This document shows, one piece after another, positions 37,555 to 46,510 of a stretch of 64,000 nt of DNA. The DNA comes from Hyphomicrobiales bacterium (GTDB lineage: Bacteria; Pseudomonadota; Alphaproteobacteria; Rhizobiales; Rhizobiaceae): assembly GCA_900489925.1 (NCBI GenBank), contig UEHQ01000012.1:310001-374000 (forward strand). The letters are read 5' to 3'. Under the pieces are notes generated by a model, which worked only from the letters and a program-made list of their open reading frames with translations, made no database searches and was not told where the DNA came from. A program made the translations under genes and the position numbers. Position 1 is the stretch's first letter, and each line of letters opens with the position of its first letter.

Positions 37555-38940
37555 TTACGCAACATAGCCCTGTGAGCGGGCCCAAGCGAGCGTATCATCA
37601 AGCGCCAACCCCATGCGGGTCATGAGATCGTCGACCTGCTCTTCGGTGATGATCATGGCCGGGCAAAGGCTGACCATATCGCCCAGGCCGCGGGTCAGAA
37701 CGCCGCGACTGGTGGCGAATTTTCCAGCGTGGTTGGCGACCTGCCAGGCGGGTGGGAAGTTCTCCTTGGTCGCCTTGTTTTGCACGAATTCCAGCCCGGC
37801 GACGAGGCCGACGCCCCGCGCCTCGCCGATCAGCGGGTGCTCGCCCAGCTTGCGGATGCCTTCCTGGAAACGCGGGGTGATCGAGCGAACGTGGGAAACG
37901 ATGTCGATTTCCTCGTAGATTGTCAGCGCCTCGAGAGCGACCGCCGCGGCGACGGGATGGCCGCCGTAGGTGAAACCATGGGAGAAGGAGCCGATCTTGC
38001 GGCTCTGCTCGACCAGAACGTTGGCGATCTTCTCGTTGATCATCAGGGCCGAGATCGGCATGTAGGCGGCCGACAGCTGCTTGGCGCAGCTGATCATGTC
38101 AGGCTTGATGCCGTAGGTCTGCGAGCCGAACATATTGCCGGTGCGGCCGAAACCGCAGATGACTTCATCGGCGACGAGAAGGATGTCGTACTTCTGCAGA
38201 ACCGCCTGGATCTTCTCAAAGTAGGTCTTTGGCGGCGTGATGACCCCACCCGATACCATAACGGGTTCGGCGAAGAAGGCGGCGATCGTATCGGGACCTT
38301 CCTCGAGGATCAGGGTCTCGAGGTTCTTGGCCATACGCGTAGAGAAATCCTCCTCCGTTTCTCCCTCCTCGGCGAAGCGCCAGTAGTGAGGGCAATCGGT
38401 GTGCAGGATGTTGGCGATCGGCAGGTCGAAGTCCCGATGATTGAACGGTAGCCCCGTCAGGCTGGCCGTCGCGACGGTCACACCGTGATAGGCCTTTCGG
38501 CGTGAAATGATCTTTTTCTTGGCCGTGCGCCCGAGCGCATTGTTGTAGTACCAGATCAGTTTGATCGCGGTGTCATTGGCCTCGGAACCGGAGCCGGCGA
38601 AGAACACCTTCGACATGGGCACCGGCGCGATGGAGAGCAGTTTCTCCGCCAACCGAATGCCGGGTTCCGTCGATTTGTGGGCAAACGAATGATAGAACGG
38701 CATGGCCTTCAACTGTCGCGTCGCTGCCTCGACCAGCCGAGGTTCGCTAAAGCCGAGACCCGCGCAGAACAGGCCAGCCAAGCCTTCGATATAGCGTTTC
38801 CCCTCGTCATCGGTCACGTAGATGCCGTCACCGCCAGTAATCACATGCGGCCCCACCTCCTGATGCACAGCAAGATTGGTGTAGGGGTGGACAAGCGTTT
38901 GCTTGTCGAGCGCGTGGAGGGAATTCGGACGTTCGTTCAT
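37555..38940 (-). CDS. Class III (omega-amino acid/amine) aminotransferase
   Basis: PLP enzyme that moves a terminal amino group to pyruvate or another oxo acid. Features: MPFYHSFAHKSTEPG, FFAGSGSEANDTAIKL, YHGVTVATASLTGLP, VADEVICGFGRTGNMFG, and the PLP lysine in DMISCAKQLSAAYMPISA. Length 461, as in putrescine/beta-alanine:pyruvate aminotransferases. Start at 38940 (MNERPNSL) has GGAG six bases upstream; the longer form from 39039 would run into the ATPase gene. With the Pot-type transporter and aldehyde dehydrogenase it suggests catabolism of an imported amine. Confidence 0.92.
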   Translation of the reverse strand: MNERPNSLHALDKQTLVHPYTNLAVHQEVGPHVITGGDGIYVTDDEGKRYIEGLAGLFCAGLGFSEPRLVEAATRQLKAMPFYHSFAHKSTEPGIRLAEKLLSIAPVPMSKVFFAGSGSEANDTAIKLIWYYNNALGRTAKKKIISRRKAYHGVTVATASLTGLPFNHRDFDLPIANILHTDCPHYWRFAEEGETEEDFSTRMAKNLETLILEEGPDTIAAFFAEPVMVSGGVITPPKTYFEKIQAVLQKYDILLVADEVICGFGRTGNMFGSQTYGIKPDMISCAKQLSAAYMPISALMINEKIANVLVEQSRKIGSFSHGFTYGGHPVAAAVALEALTIYEEIDIVSHVRSITPRFQEGIRKLGEHPLIGEARGVGLVAGLEFVQNKATKENFPPAWQVANHAGKFATSRGVLTRGLGDMVSLCPAMIITEEQVDDLMTRMGLALDDTLAWARSQGYVA

Positions 38941-38993
38941 GGCAGGCTCCATCTGCATTGCGCAGGCATATTGCAAAGGTTGGGCAATCGGTT

Positions 38994-40043
38994 TCAGGCG
39001 ATCAGGTGCACATCGTCCTTGCGCCAGGTGACATGGCACTCGGAGGCGCCATCAAGCTTGCGGGCATCGACGCCGGGCACGCGCATGCGAATTGCCTGTG
39101 TGCCGAGCTTCCCGATCACGAGAAGATTGTCGCCGTAGTTGATGGTCGTTTCGATCTTCATCGGCTGACGTTCCGGCTGTGCGGCATCGGCGATGCGGAT
39201 CATTTCGGGCCGTAGCAGGAGATCGGCCTTGCTGTTGCGTTCGGCGTCACTCGCATGCGTTTCAACGATACCGACGGCGGTTTCAAAACGCCCGTCCCCA
39301 AGCGAAGCAGCAGGAATGATGTTGCTGTCGCCGATGAACGAGGCGACGAAGCGCGTTTTCGGCGCGAAATAGATCTCGTTGGGTGAACCGACCTGCTCGA
39401 TGCGGCCTTGGTTGAACACCGCGATCCGGTCCGACATCGTCATCGCCTCGGTCTGATCATGGGTGACGTAGACCATCGTAACACCGAGGTCGCGGTGGAT
39501 ACGCTTTAACTCCACCTGCATGTGTTCGCGCAGCGCCTTGTCGAGCGCCCCCAGCGGCTCATCGAGAAGAATGACGTCAGGTTCGAAGACCAGCGCACGG
39601 GCAAGCGCCACGCGCTGCTGCTGCCCGCCCGAGAGCTCGGCCGGTACGCGCTTCTCGTAGCCCTGCAGGTTGACCTTCGCCAGCGCTTCGCGGGCACGGC
39701 GCTCCTTTTCCTGCTTGGCCACACCTCGCATGCGCAATGGGAAGGCGACGTTGTCGGCGATCGTCATGTGCGGAAACAGGGCATAGTTCTGGAAGACCAT
39801 GCCGATGTTGCGCTTGTGCGGCGGCAGGTTGTCGATCGTCAGGTCGCCGAGGCGGATTTCGCCACTCGTCGGATGCTGGAAACCTGCAATCATCATCAGC
39901 GTCGTCGTCTTCCCCGAGCCGGACGGCCCGAGAAACGAGATGAATTCGCCGGCCTTGATATCAAGCGACACGTTGTCTGCCGCCAGATGCTTGCGATCAT
40001 ATGTCTTGGTGACATTGCGAAGCGTGAGGGAACGGGCATTCAT
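38994..40043 (-). CDS. ABC transporter ATPase (PotA type)
   Basis: [50 protein letters not shown], followed by a TOBE domain ending HVTWRKDDVHLIA. Start at 40043 (MNARSL) has GAGGAG eight bases upstream. Length 349. Couples to the two permeases upstream for import of polyamine-like substrates. Confidence 0.94.
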   Translation of the reverse strand: MNARSLTLRNVTKTYDRKHLAADNVSLDIKAGEFISFLGPSGSGKTTTLMMIAGFQHPTSGEIRLGDLTIDNLPPHKRNIGMVFQNYALFPHMTIADNVAFPLRMRGVAKQEKERRAREALAKVNLQGYEKRVPAELSGGQQQRVALARALVFEPDVILLDEPLGALDKALREHMQVELKRIHRDLGVTMVYVTHDQTEAMTMSDRIAVFNQGRIEQVGSPNEIYFAPKTRFVASFIGDSNIIPAASLGDGRFETAVGIVETHASDAERNSKADLLLRPEMIRIADAAQPERQPMKIETTINYGDNLLVIGKLGTQAIRMRVPGVDARKLDGASECHVTWRKDDVHLIA

Positions 40044-40058
40044 GGCTTTACTCCTCAA

Positions 40059-40889
40059 TCAGGATGCCGCTGCGGCGGGTTGAGTGGCCCCATTTCCTTG
40101 GGATTGATCAGCCGCACGGGTTCGGCGGCGGATCAACTGCGGTGCAAGCCAGACACAGATGCCGGCAAGAACCAGAAGGAAGAGGAAGGAAGAGGCAGCA
40201 GAGATCGTCGGATCTGCCTCCTGGCGAACGGCATTAAACATCTGGCGCGGCAAGGTCGCTTTGTCCCGTCCCGAGATGAAAAGCGAAATGACGGCTTCGT
40301 CGAAGGACGCAATGAAGGCAAACAGGCCGGCCACCGTGAAGGCGGGCCGCAGGATCGGGAACGTGATCAGGCGGAACGTCGTGAACGGTGATGCACCGAG
40401 GTTCATTGCCGCCCGCTCGACCGAACGATCAAAACCCTTCAATGCCGCCGTCAGGATCAGCGTCGACATCGGCATGGCGATGCAGCTGTGCGCCAGGATC
40501 ACGCCGAGATAGCTCTGAACAAGCCGGAGTTGACCGAAGTAGATGTAGTAGCCGAGCGCCATGACGATGGTCGGCACGATCATCGGCAACATGATCAGAA
40601 GGTTGAACAGAGCGCGACCGGCGAAAATATGCCTGACGAGCGCAAAGGACGCGGGCACGGAAAACAACATCGTCACACAGACGGTTCCAAGCCCGATCAC
40701 GAGGCTGTTCGTGAGCGGCTGCGTCCAGTTGGGATCCGAGAAGAAGTTGACGTAGTTCGCCAGCGTGTAGCCAGGTGGCGGAAACGTCAGTGACGCCGCG
40801 GAGCTGAAGGACATCGGAATAACGATGAACATCGGTGCTGCCACGAACACGGCGATGAGAAGAGCGAGGGCGCGGATCCACGGGTTCAT
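40059..40889 (-). CDS. ABC transporter permease (PotC type)
   Basis: Six-helix permease, EAA loop VERAAMNLGASPFTTFRLITFPILRPAF, FIASFDEAVISLFISG near the C-terminus as in PotC. Length 276. Overlaps the PotB-type gene by 4 bp. Confidence 0.93.
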   Translation of the reverse strand: MNPWIRALALLIAVFVAAPMFIVIPMSFSSAASLTFPPPGYTLANYVNFFSDPNWTQPLTNSLVIGLGTVCVTMLFSVPASFALVRHIFAGRALFNLLIMLPMIVPTIVMALGYYIYFGQLRLVQSYLGVILAHSCIAMPMSTLILTAALKGFDRSVERAAMNLGASPFTTFRLITFPILRPAFTVAGLFAFIASFDEAVISLFISGRDKATLPRQMFNAVRQEADPTISAASSFLFLLVLAGICVWLAPQLIRRRTRAADQSQGNGATQPAAAAS

Positions 40890-41737
40890 CGGTCAGCTCC
40901 CGCCCAAAGCCGTTCAAGGCCGAAGAAACGATTGTAGACGGCATAGATGATCAGCGTCAGCGCCAGCAGCACGATGGAGATTGCCGAACCGAGCCCGAAG
41001 TCCAGCGTCTGCTCGATCTGGTCGCCGATCACGCCTGCGATCATCTGGTCTCTTGGGCTACCGAGAAGCACTGGCATGACGTAGAAACCGAGACAGGAGA
41101 TGAAGACAAGAGTGCAGCCATTGACGATGCCGGGCGCGCTGAGCGGCAGATACACCGTCATGAATGCTCGAAGAGGATGGGCGCCGAGACTTTCGGCAGC
41201 CCTGACGTAGAGCGGATCAATCCGCTTCATCACCGCATAGAGCGACATTGTCATGAACGGGATCAGCGCATGCGTCATGGCAAGCGTGGCGCTGAAGGTC
41301 GTGTACAGAAGCTTTGGTGCCGGGTTCCAACCAAGCCAGGTCAGCAATGCCGTGACCGGTCCGTGATTGCCGAGGATCACCATCCAGGCATAGGTGCGCA
41401 CGAGATAGCTCGTCCAGAACGACAGTGCGATCACGGTCAGCAGAAAGGTGGCAAAACGCTTGCTGCCATTGGCCGCCGCATAGGCCATCGGATAGGCCAG
41501 CAGAAGGCTGAAAAGCGTGACCACGAACGCCGTCTTGAAGGTCTGGAAAAGGACCGACGCAAAGAGCGTGGAGTGCAGCAATTTGGCGAAATTCTGCAAT
41601 CCCGGCAGCGGCTGAGAAATGCTCATCCAGCCCACATAAGCGAGCGGCACGAGGAAGAAGGCCGTGAGGAAGATCGCCGCCGGCGCCGCCAATGGAATTG
41701 GCCCCTGCGTCAAGGCCGAGGATGCCCGGAGTTTCAT
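40886..41737 (-). CDS. ABC transporter permease (PotB type)
   Basis: Six-helix permease with EAA loop YVRAAESLGAHPLRAFMTVYLPLSAPGIVNG. Length 283. ATG at 41737 with GGAG upstream. Separated from the binding-protein gene by 138 bp that hold a strong hairpin. Confidence 0.93.
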   Translation of the reverse strand: MKLRASSALTQGPIPLAAPAAIFLTAFFLVPLAYVGWMSISQPLPGLQNFAKLLHSTLFASVLFQTFKTAFVVTLFSLLLAYPMAYAAANGSKRFATFLLTVIALSFWTSYLVRTYAWMVILGNHGPVTALLTWLGWNPAPKLLYTTFSATLAMTHALIPFMTMSLYAVMKRIDPLYVRAAESLGAHPLRAFMTVYLPLSAPGIVNGCTLVFISCLGFYVMPVLLGSPRDQMIAGVIGDQIEQTLDFGLGSAISIVLLALTLIIYAVYNRFFGLERLWAGADR

Positions 41738-41835
41738 GATACTGCTCCTTTCCCTCGCTGTAAGGTTCTGGATTGAATGGTTCGATCTGGCGCGCCGGCT
41801 TTCGGCGAACGGCTGCAGATCGTTCCAGGGTAAGG

Positions 41836-41869
41836 GCTTCCGGCCCCGGCACTCGCCGGGACCGGAAGC
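41836..41869 (-). terminator. Intra-operon stem-loop after the Pot-type binding-protein gene
   Basis: Arms at 41836-41850 and 41855-41869 form a 15-bp stem with one mismatch and loop ACTC, starting 6 bases beyond the stop codon. No U-run on the transcript side. The same arrangement is seen after three other binding-protein genes in this window. Confidence 0.65.
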
Positions 41870-41875
41870 GTGTTA

Positions 41876-42955
41876 TCAGATGCCGACCCAGCTTTCGAAG
41901 CGCGTGGTCAGGTCATCGAGCTGTGGCAGCAATTTTGCACCATCGAGCATGACCGCGCGAGCAAGATGCTCTGGATAGGTCGGCATCGTTTTTGCGATGT
42001 CGGCCGGAATGAAGTCGAACGACTTCGGATTCATCGGGCCATTGCTGTCGGCGATGCAGAATTGCGCCAATCCTTCGGCATTCTGGCCGATATGGTTGAT
42101 CAGCTTGAAGCCGTTTTCGGCATGCGGGCTGTCCTTGGCGACAATCCAGCATCCCTGGTCAATCACCGCCTGATCCCAGACCACCTCGATCGGATCCTTG
42201 GACGCCTTCTTCGCGCCGAGCGCGTCGCTATCCCAAAGGGCAGCGAGATCGACTTCGCCGTCCGCCAGGATCTGCCGCGCCTGCGGTCCCGCCGTCCACC
42301 AGACACGAACGTCCGGCTTGATCTTGTCGAGCGACGCGAAAGCGCGATCGAGATCATAGGGGAAGAGCTTATCGGCAGGAACGCCGTCAGCAAGCAGCGC
42401 GATCGCCAGAACACGAGCCGCATGGCGCTGCAGGCTGCGATTGCCCGGGAATTTCGCCGTATCGAAGAAGTCTGCCCAGTTTTTCGGACCGCCACTTGGG
42501 AATTTCGACGCGTTATAGGCCAGCTGCGTGGCAAATCCATGGGTTGCAAGGCCGTTTTCGTAGACCGCGCCCTTCCAGAGCTTTGCCGGATCAACACGCC
42601 CCTCGAACGATTCGAGCAGACCAGCGGCATTGGCGCGAGCAACGTCGGCCACACCAAGCGTCGTCACGTCGAACTCGTAGACACCCGTGGTCTTCTGAGC
42701 CGAGAGTTTGGCAAATGAGATCGGAGAGACCGTGCGGATCTCGATGCCGGTGTCTTTGGTGAACGGGTCGAAGAGGAACTTCTTGACCGCGGCTTCCCAG
42801 TCGCCACCCCAAGTGTTGACATAAAGCACATTGTCTTCTGCGGCTGCTGCGCGCCGCACGAACGGAGATGCCAGCATCGCCGCTCCGAGAAGACCTGCTC
42901 CCAATACAGCACGCCGGGAAACCGGTAGAGCTGATGCTATCTTGAACTCATCCAT
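41876..42955 (-). CDS. ABC transporter substrate-binding protein (PotD/F type), Tat signal
   Basis: Periplasmic receptor. MDEFKIASALPVSRRAVLGAGLLGAAMLASPFVRRAAAA is a twin-arginine signal (SRRAVLG). Mature part begins NVLYVNTWGGDWEAAVKKFLFDPFTKDTGIEI, a spermidine/putrescine-type SBP start. Length 359. Substrates of this family range from polyamines to amino acids and opines; the enzymes around it argue for an amine or peptide-linked amine. Confidence 0.92.
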   Translation of the reverse strand: MDEFKIASALPVSRRAVLGAGLLGAAMLASPFVRRAAAAEDNVLYVNTWGGDWEAAVKKFLFDPFTKDTGIEIRTVSPISFAKLSAQKTTGVYEFDVTTLGVADVARANAAGLLESFEGRVDPAKLWKGAVYENGLATHGFATQLAYNASKFPSGGPKNWADFFDTAKFPGNRSLQRHAARVLAIALLADGVPADKLFPYDLDRAFASLDKIKPDVRVWWTAGPQARQILADGEVDLAALWDSDALGAKKASKDPIEVVWDQAVIDQGCWIVAKDSPHAENGFKLINHIGQNAEGLAQFCIADSNGPMNPKSFDFIPADIAKTMPTYPEHLARAVMLDGAKLLPQLDDLTTRFESWVGI

Positions 42956-43064
42956 TCGTCTTTCTCCTTAACTCGAACGGTCGGTTGCTTTGCTATTCCC
43001 GTGGCGGCTCTTCGTATCGAAGGCGCCATTCTTGTTGTTGGATTCCGGCGTTTTGCCGTATCGT

Positions 43065-44036
43065 TCACTCGGGCCTGAACACTTCGGAATAAAGCCGAAG
43101 CCAGTTGCCCCGAAGGATCTTGTTGGCCTCTTCCTGATTGAAGCCGACGCGCAGCAGCGCTGGCGCCACTTCCTTGAGATTGTCCGGCTTCAGAAGCCAT
43201 TCCGGCTTGGCGACCGCGCCTGGTCTTGCCGCGGATCCCGCACCATACTGGACCGAGCGGGTCCAGCGGCCCTTGCGCATCCAGTCGTAGTCGCGTGCCG
43301 TGTGATTGTGGGAAATGTCGGTGCCGATGCCGACGTGATCGATACCGGCGATATCGACGGTACGGGCAACCATCTCGCACCAGCCATCGACCGTGGCGCA
43401 GGCGGCATCCGGCGTGATGTTTCGATAAGCCACACAACCGATCACGCCGCCGCGCTCGGCAAGCGCCTTGATCACGCGATCGGATTTGTTGCGCTTGTGT
43501 TCGAACAGCGAGGCCGCATTCGCATGGGTGATGGCAACCGGCTTCTCTGACCACTCGATGGCGTCGAGCGTTGTCTTATCGCCGACGTGCGAGAGATCGA
43601 CGAGCATGCCGACGCGGTTCATTTCGCGCACCACGTCCCGCCCAAAGCGGGCAAGACCGCTGTCATTGTCCTCGTAGCAGGACCCGCCCAGTTCGTTCTG
43701 ATTGTTATAGGTCAGCTGGACGACGCGGACGCCGAGCTCAGCGAAGAACTCGATGAAGGCGATGCGATCGTCGAACAGATTGGAATTTTGATAGCCGAGA
43801 ACGACGGCCAGCTTGCCTTCCCTTTCTGCGCGTTCGATATCGGCCGCGGTCTTGGCAATCAGGATCAGGTCGGCATTTTCGCGTTCCATATCACGCCAGC
43901 GGGCGAGCGAGTCGAGCGACTCGATCGCACCTTCCCAGAACCCCAGCGTCGGTGTGACGGCACTGTAACCGCCGCGCTTCAGGGCCTCAAAGGATTCGCG
44001 GTTGAAATGGCCGCATTGAAGAGCATCGATGATCAT
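43065..44036 (-). CDS. Membrane-dipeptidase-like (peptidase M19) hydrolase with altered N-terminal metal motif
   Basis: Amidohydrolase-fold M19 protein of about 323 residues. DLSHVGDKTTLDAI, ITHANAASLFEHKRNKSD and GIGTDISHNH supply the usual distal ligands, and GGSCYEDNDSG the bridging glutamate. The N-terminal H-x-D pair (DGHND in renal dipeptidase) is replaced here by IIDALQCGHFN, so the aspartate is absent. This resembles the M19 subgroup near dimethylglycine genes in Pseudomonas (from memory). ATG at 44036 has GTGGAA upstream; a TTG at 44051 overlaps the preceding stop and is the alternative. It may release an amine or amino acid from an imported conjugate. Confidence 0.86.
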   Translation of the reverse strand: MIIDALQCGHFNRESFEALKRGGYSAVTPTLGFWEGAIESLDSLARWRDMERENADLILIAKTAADIERAEREGKLAVVLGYQNSNLFDDRIAFIEFFAELGVRVVQLTYNNQNELGGSCYEDNDSGLARFGRDVVREMNRVGMLVDLSHVGDKTTLDAIEWSEKPVAITHANAASLFEHKRNKSDRVIKALAERGGVIGCVAYRNITPDAACATVDGWCEMVARTVDIAGIDHVGIGTDISHNHTARDYDWMRKGRWTRSVQYGAGSAARPGAVAKPEWLLKPDNLKEVAPALLRVGFNQEEANKILRGNWLRLYSEVFRPE

Positions 44037-44047
44037 GGCTGTTCCAC

Positions 44048-44776
44048 TCAATGTTTGGAAGTCGAGGCGACGGCTTTTGGCGCGTCGGCCAGCAGCAGGG
44101 AAAAGTCTGTCTCGTCCTCGTCCTGGCGTCCGATGACCTTGCCGTCAGCCTCGACGATAATCGGGCCGGCATGGCGACGCGACAGGTAGGAATCGGGCGC
44201 CAGCGCGTCGGCCGAGCGGTGGAAGAGTGCCCACCACGTTGCCGCGTCGACGCCTAGGCCGCTTTCCCTGATGCGATCTAGGATCGCAATTTCGGAGGCA
44301 TCGGTCGCCGGCAACACCTTGATGCTGGCCGAACCGCCGGCGTCATCCACCGAAACGACCGCCTTCAGGCCAAAACGCTGCGCGAGGGCCTCGACGACTT
44401 TCAATTCGCCACTTTCGATCTGGTTGCGGACGGTAACGACGCCCTCGCCTGCGCTGCGCAACCTCTCGGTCGCGATATCGAGTGCAGCCAGGGCGACGAT
44501 CCAGGCGTGTTGTCCGCCGCCGTCGACGACCACCCCTTCAGCGCTGTCGATGATGGTGACCGCATGTGGGTCCGCTCTGCTCAATAGTTCCAGATTGGCA
44601 TCCAGGCGTGAAAAGCCGCCAAGGCCGAGAGCGGCGGAATAGACGGCGCAGTCTCGCAGCGCCGGCACAAGACCGGCTTCAACACGCGCGACCTGAACAA
44701 GGCGCTCGAAGACCATGCGCATCTCGCGGAGGCTGACCGTCAAGGTCGAAGGGAGGTTTGATTGGCACGAATTCAT
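44048..44776 (-). CDS. Conserved protein, possibly DUF3726 family
   Basis: 242 residues, no signal peptide or membrane segment. The N-terminal stretch TVSLREMRMVFERLVQVARVEAGLVPALRDCAVYSAALGLGGFSRL resembles what I recall of DUF3726 (VSL-x-E, A, G, GLxGL spacing); this was not checked by search. The rest is acidic and Ala/Val-rich, with VVVDGGGQHAWIVALAALDIATERL. Start at 44776 overlaps the preceding stop as ATGA with GGAG eight bases upstream. It always sits between the unknown 578-residue protein and the M19 protein here, so it is likely part of the same pathway; no activity can be assigned. Confidence 0.75.
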   Translation of the reverse strand: MNSCQSNLPSTLTVSLREMRMVFERLVQVARVEAGLVPALRDCAVYSAALGLGGFSRLDANLELLSRADPHAVTIIDSAEGVVVDGGGQHAWIVALAALDIATERLRSAGEGVVTVRNQIESGELKVVEALAQRFGLKAVVSVDDAGGSASIKVLPATDASEIAILDRIRESGLGVDAATWWALFHRSADALAPDSYLSRRHAGPIIVEADGKVIGRQDEDETDFSLLLADAPKAVASTSKH

Positions 44777-46509
44777 AGGCTTGGCTCCGCTGGGTAGAAC
44801 CACAGGTCGTCGGCGGTTCCCGAGGCGATGTCTTCCGGGAGGGGAGCGCCGTGGAACATGACACCGCGCAGATTGCGGTCGAGGAAGTCGCGGGTCTTGT
44901 CGATGCCGTGAATGCCGACATTGAGAAGACGAGTGATATGAGCAGGCGTAAACGCGCCGCTCATGATGTCGGCGTGCGGTGAATGCAGGCCGGTGCCGGC
45001 AAGCGCCTGAACGCGGGTGACAATGGCGCGATGTTGCGGGTGGGCGAGCAGGAAACGCGCCGTGCTCAGCCCCGGTTCGGCCGCGGCAAGATCCTGATCA
45101 AGTGCGACGACCAGCCTTGGCAGATCGAGACCAAGATTGACGACATCTTCACCAACCTCGGCGGCCGGGCCTCGACGGGGTTCCTCAGCCGTGACCGACT
45201 TGTACCAGACGTAGCGATCAGCGGCGGCGATCTCGAGATCAAGTCTGAAGGCCCAGGCGTAGTCGTTCCTGAGAATTTCGCGCAGGCGGCTGACCGGCAT
45301 TTCGGGCCGACCCGTCAGCTCTTCGTCAATCACCAGATCTTCGACGAGAGCATCGGCTTCCTCCGCTACGAGTTCGATCAGCAGCGAGTGCAGCGTTTCC
45401 ATCGCTTCGGCATGAACGCGGTCAGTGAGCGAGGCTGCCAGCTCGGCGAACGGCTCGCTTTCAAAGCGGCTGCCCGCCTGCCAACGCTCGAGCAATCTGG
45501 CGACCGCCGCGCGGATGACCTGCAGCTCTTCGGCGAGAACGTCGGAACGGGTGACATTTTCGTAGACCGCGCGGTCCTGCGCGCGAAAGCGAATTGCCTT
45601 GTCGACCAGACCGAGCAGTTTCTCGATTTCGGTGCCGCCCTCGTCCGGTGTCACCGCCTTGGCGCGGGCAATTGCCTCTTCTCTGACGAAGAGCCAGCGC
45701 TCGATCAGACGCGGATGATTGTTGACGAACAACATCAGGCCGAGCGCGGAGCCATTGCCGACACCCAGAAAGCGGCGGAGTTCCTTGGCCATATCCGGCG
45801 CCTGCGGCGACCCCAGGCGCGCCAGATGTTGAAGAAGATCCTGTGCGAAGACGCGCATCATATAGGCGCAGAGCATTTGCGCGGCCAGCGACCAGCGCAG
45901 GGGGTGATCGCCCTCGTAAGCAAGAAACGACTTGGTGCCAAAGGTACCGTTGCCGTCGAGGCCGGTATTGCGCATCAGGTAGCAGGTCTGAGCAAGCTCG
46001 GACACATTAGGCTGCAGTCCGGCCTTCAAGGCCTGCCGCGCACTTTCGAAGAAGCGGCCACTGCGGTTGGAGCGGCACCAGATCAGCGTACCTGGGGTCG
46101 CGCGTCCCTCGTAGAGCTTCGGCAGCTCGACACGCGTCGTCTCGAAATCCTGCTGGCTCATATTCCCTTCGACGAGCGCGCCCATCATATCCCAGGAACG
46201 GCCGATGATGCGGCCGGTGCGACCATGCGGAGACGGTTCGAAAGAATAGACCGGGAAGCTGAAGCGCCAGGAACCGATCTCGATGCGATACTCGGCGACA
46301 CCATTGCCCTTCTCGTCGATGTCGAAGCGCTTGCATAGAATCTGCCAGCGTTGACGCACTGCCCGGCTCATCAACGCCCGCGACGCGCTAATGCGCGAGG
46401 GCTGGATGGCTGCGAGCCGATCGGGTTGCATCATCTCGCCGGGGGATCGCATCAGCCGCGCAATGCGGTGCACGTCCGATTCCGGAGCGGGTTTCTTCAG
46501 GGCTGTCAT
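44773..46509 (-). CDS. Unrecognised 578-residue conserved-looking protein
   Basis: Large cytosolic protein without signal peptide; composition strongly helical (many Leu/Ala/Arg/Glu). Noticeable stretches: YRIEIGSWRFSFPVYSFEPSPHGRTGRIIGRSWDMMGALVEGNM near 70-115, TCYLMRNTGLDGNGTFGTKSFLAYEGDHPLRWSLAAQML near 180-220, ELRRFLGVGNGSALGLMLFVNNHPRLIERW near 255-285, and HADIMSGAFTPAHITRLLNVGIHGIDKTRDFLDRNLRGVMFHGAPLPEDI near the C-terminus. I do not recognise the family. Start at 46509 (MTALKKP) has GAGGAG upstream; the longer form from 46749 would overlap the IclR gene. Follows IclR by 1 bp and overlaps the next gene by 4 bp, so it is the first enzyme-like gene of the cluster. Confidence 0.85.
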   Translation of the reverse strand: MTALKKPAPESDVHRIARLMRSPGEMMQPDRLAAIQPSRISASRALMSRAVRQRWQILCKRFDIDEKGNGVAEYRIEIGSWRFSFPVYSFEPSPHGRTGRIIGRSWDMMGALVEGNMSQQDFETTRVELPKLYEGRATPGTLIWCRSNRSGRFFESARQALKAGLQPNVSELAQTCYLMRNTGLDGNGTFGTKSFLAYEGDHPLRWSLAAQMLCAYMMRVFAQDLLQHLARLGSPQAPDMAKELRRFLGVGNGSALGLMLFVNNHPRLIERWLFVREEAIARAKAVTPDEGGTEIEKLLGLVDKAIRFRAQDRAVYENVTRSDVLAEELQVIRAAVARLLERWQAGSRFESEPFAELAASLTDRVHAEAMETLHSLLIELVAEEADALVEDLVIDEELTGRPEMPVSRLREILRNDYAWAFRLDLEIAAADRYVWYKSVTAEEPRRGPAAEVGEDVVNLGLDLPRLVVALDQDLAAAEPGLSTARFLLAHPQHRAIVTRVQALAGTGLHSPHADIMSGAFTPAHITRLLNVGIHGIDKTRDFLDRNLRGVMFHGAPLPEDIASGTADDLWFYPAEPSL

Positions 46510-46510
46510 A

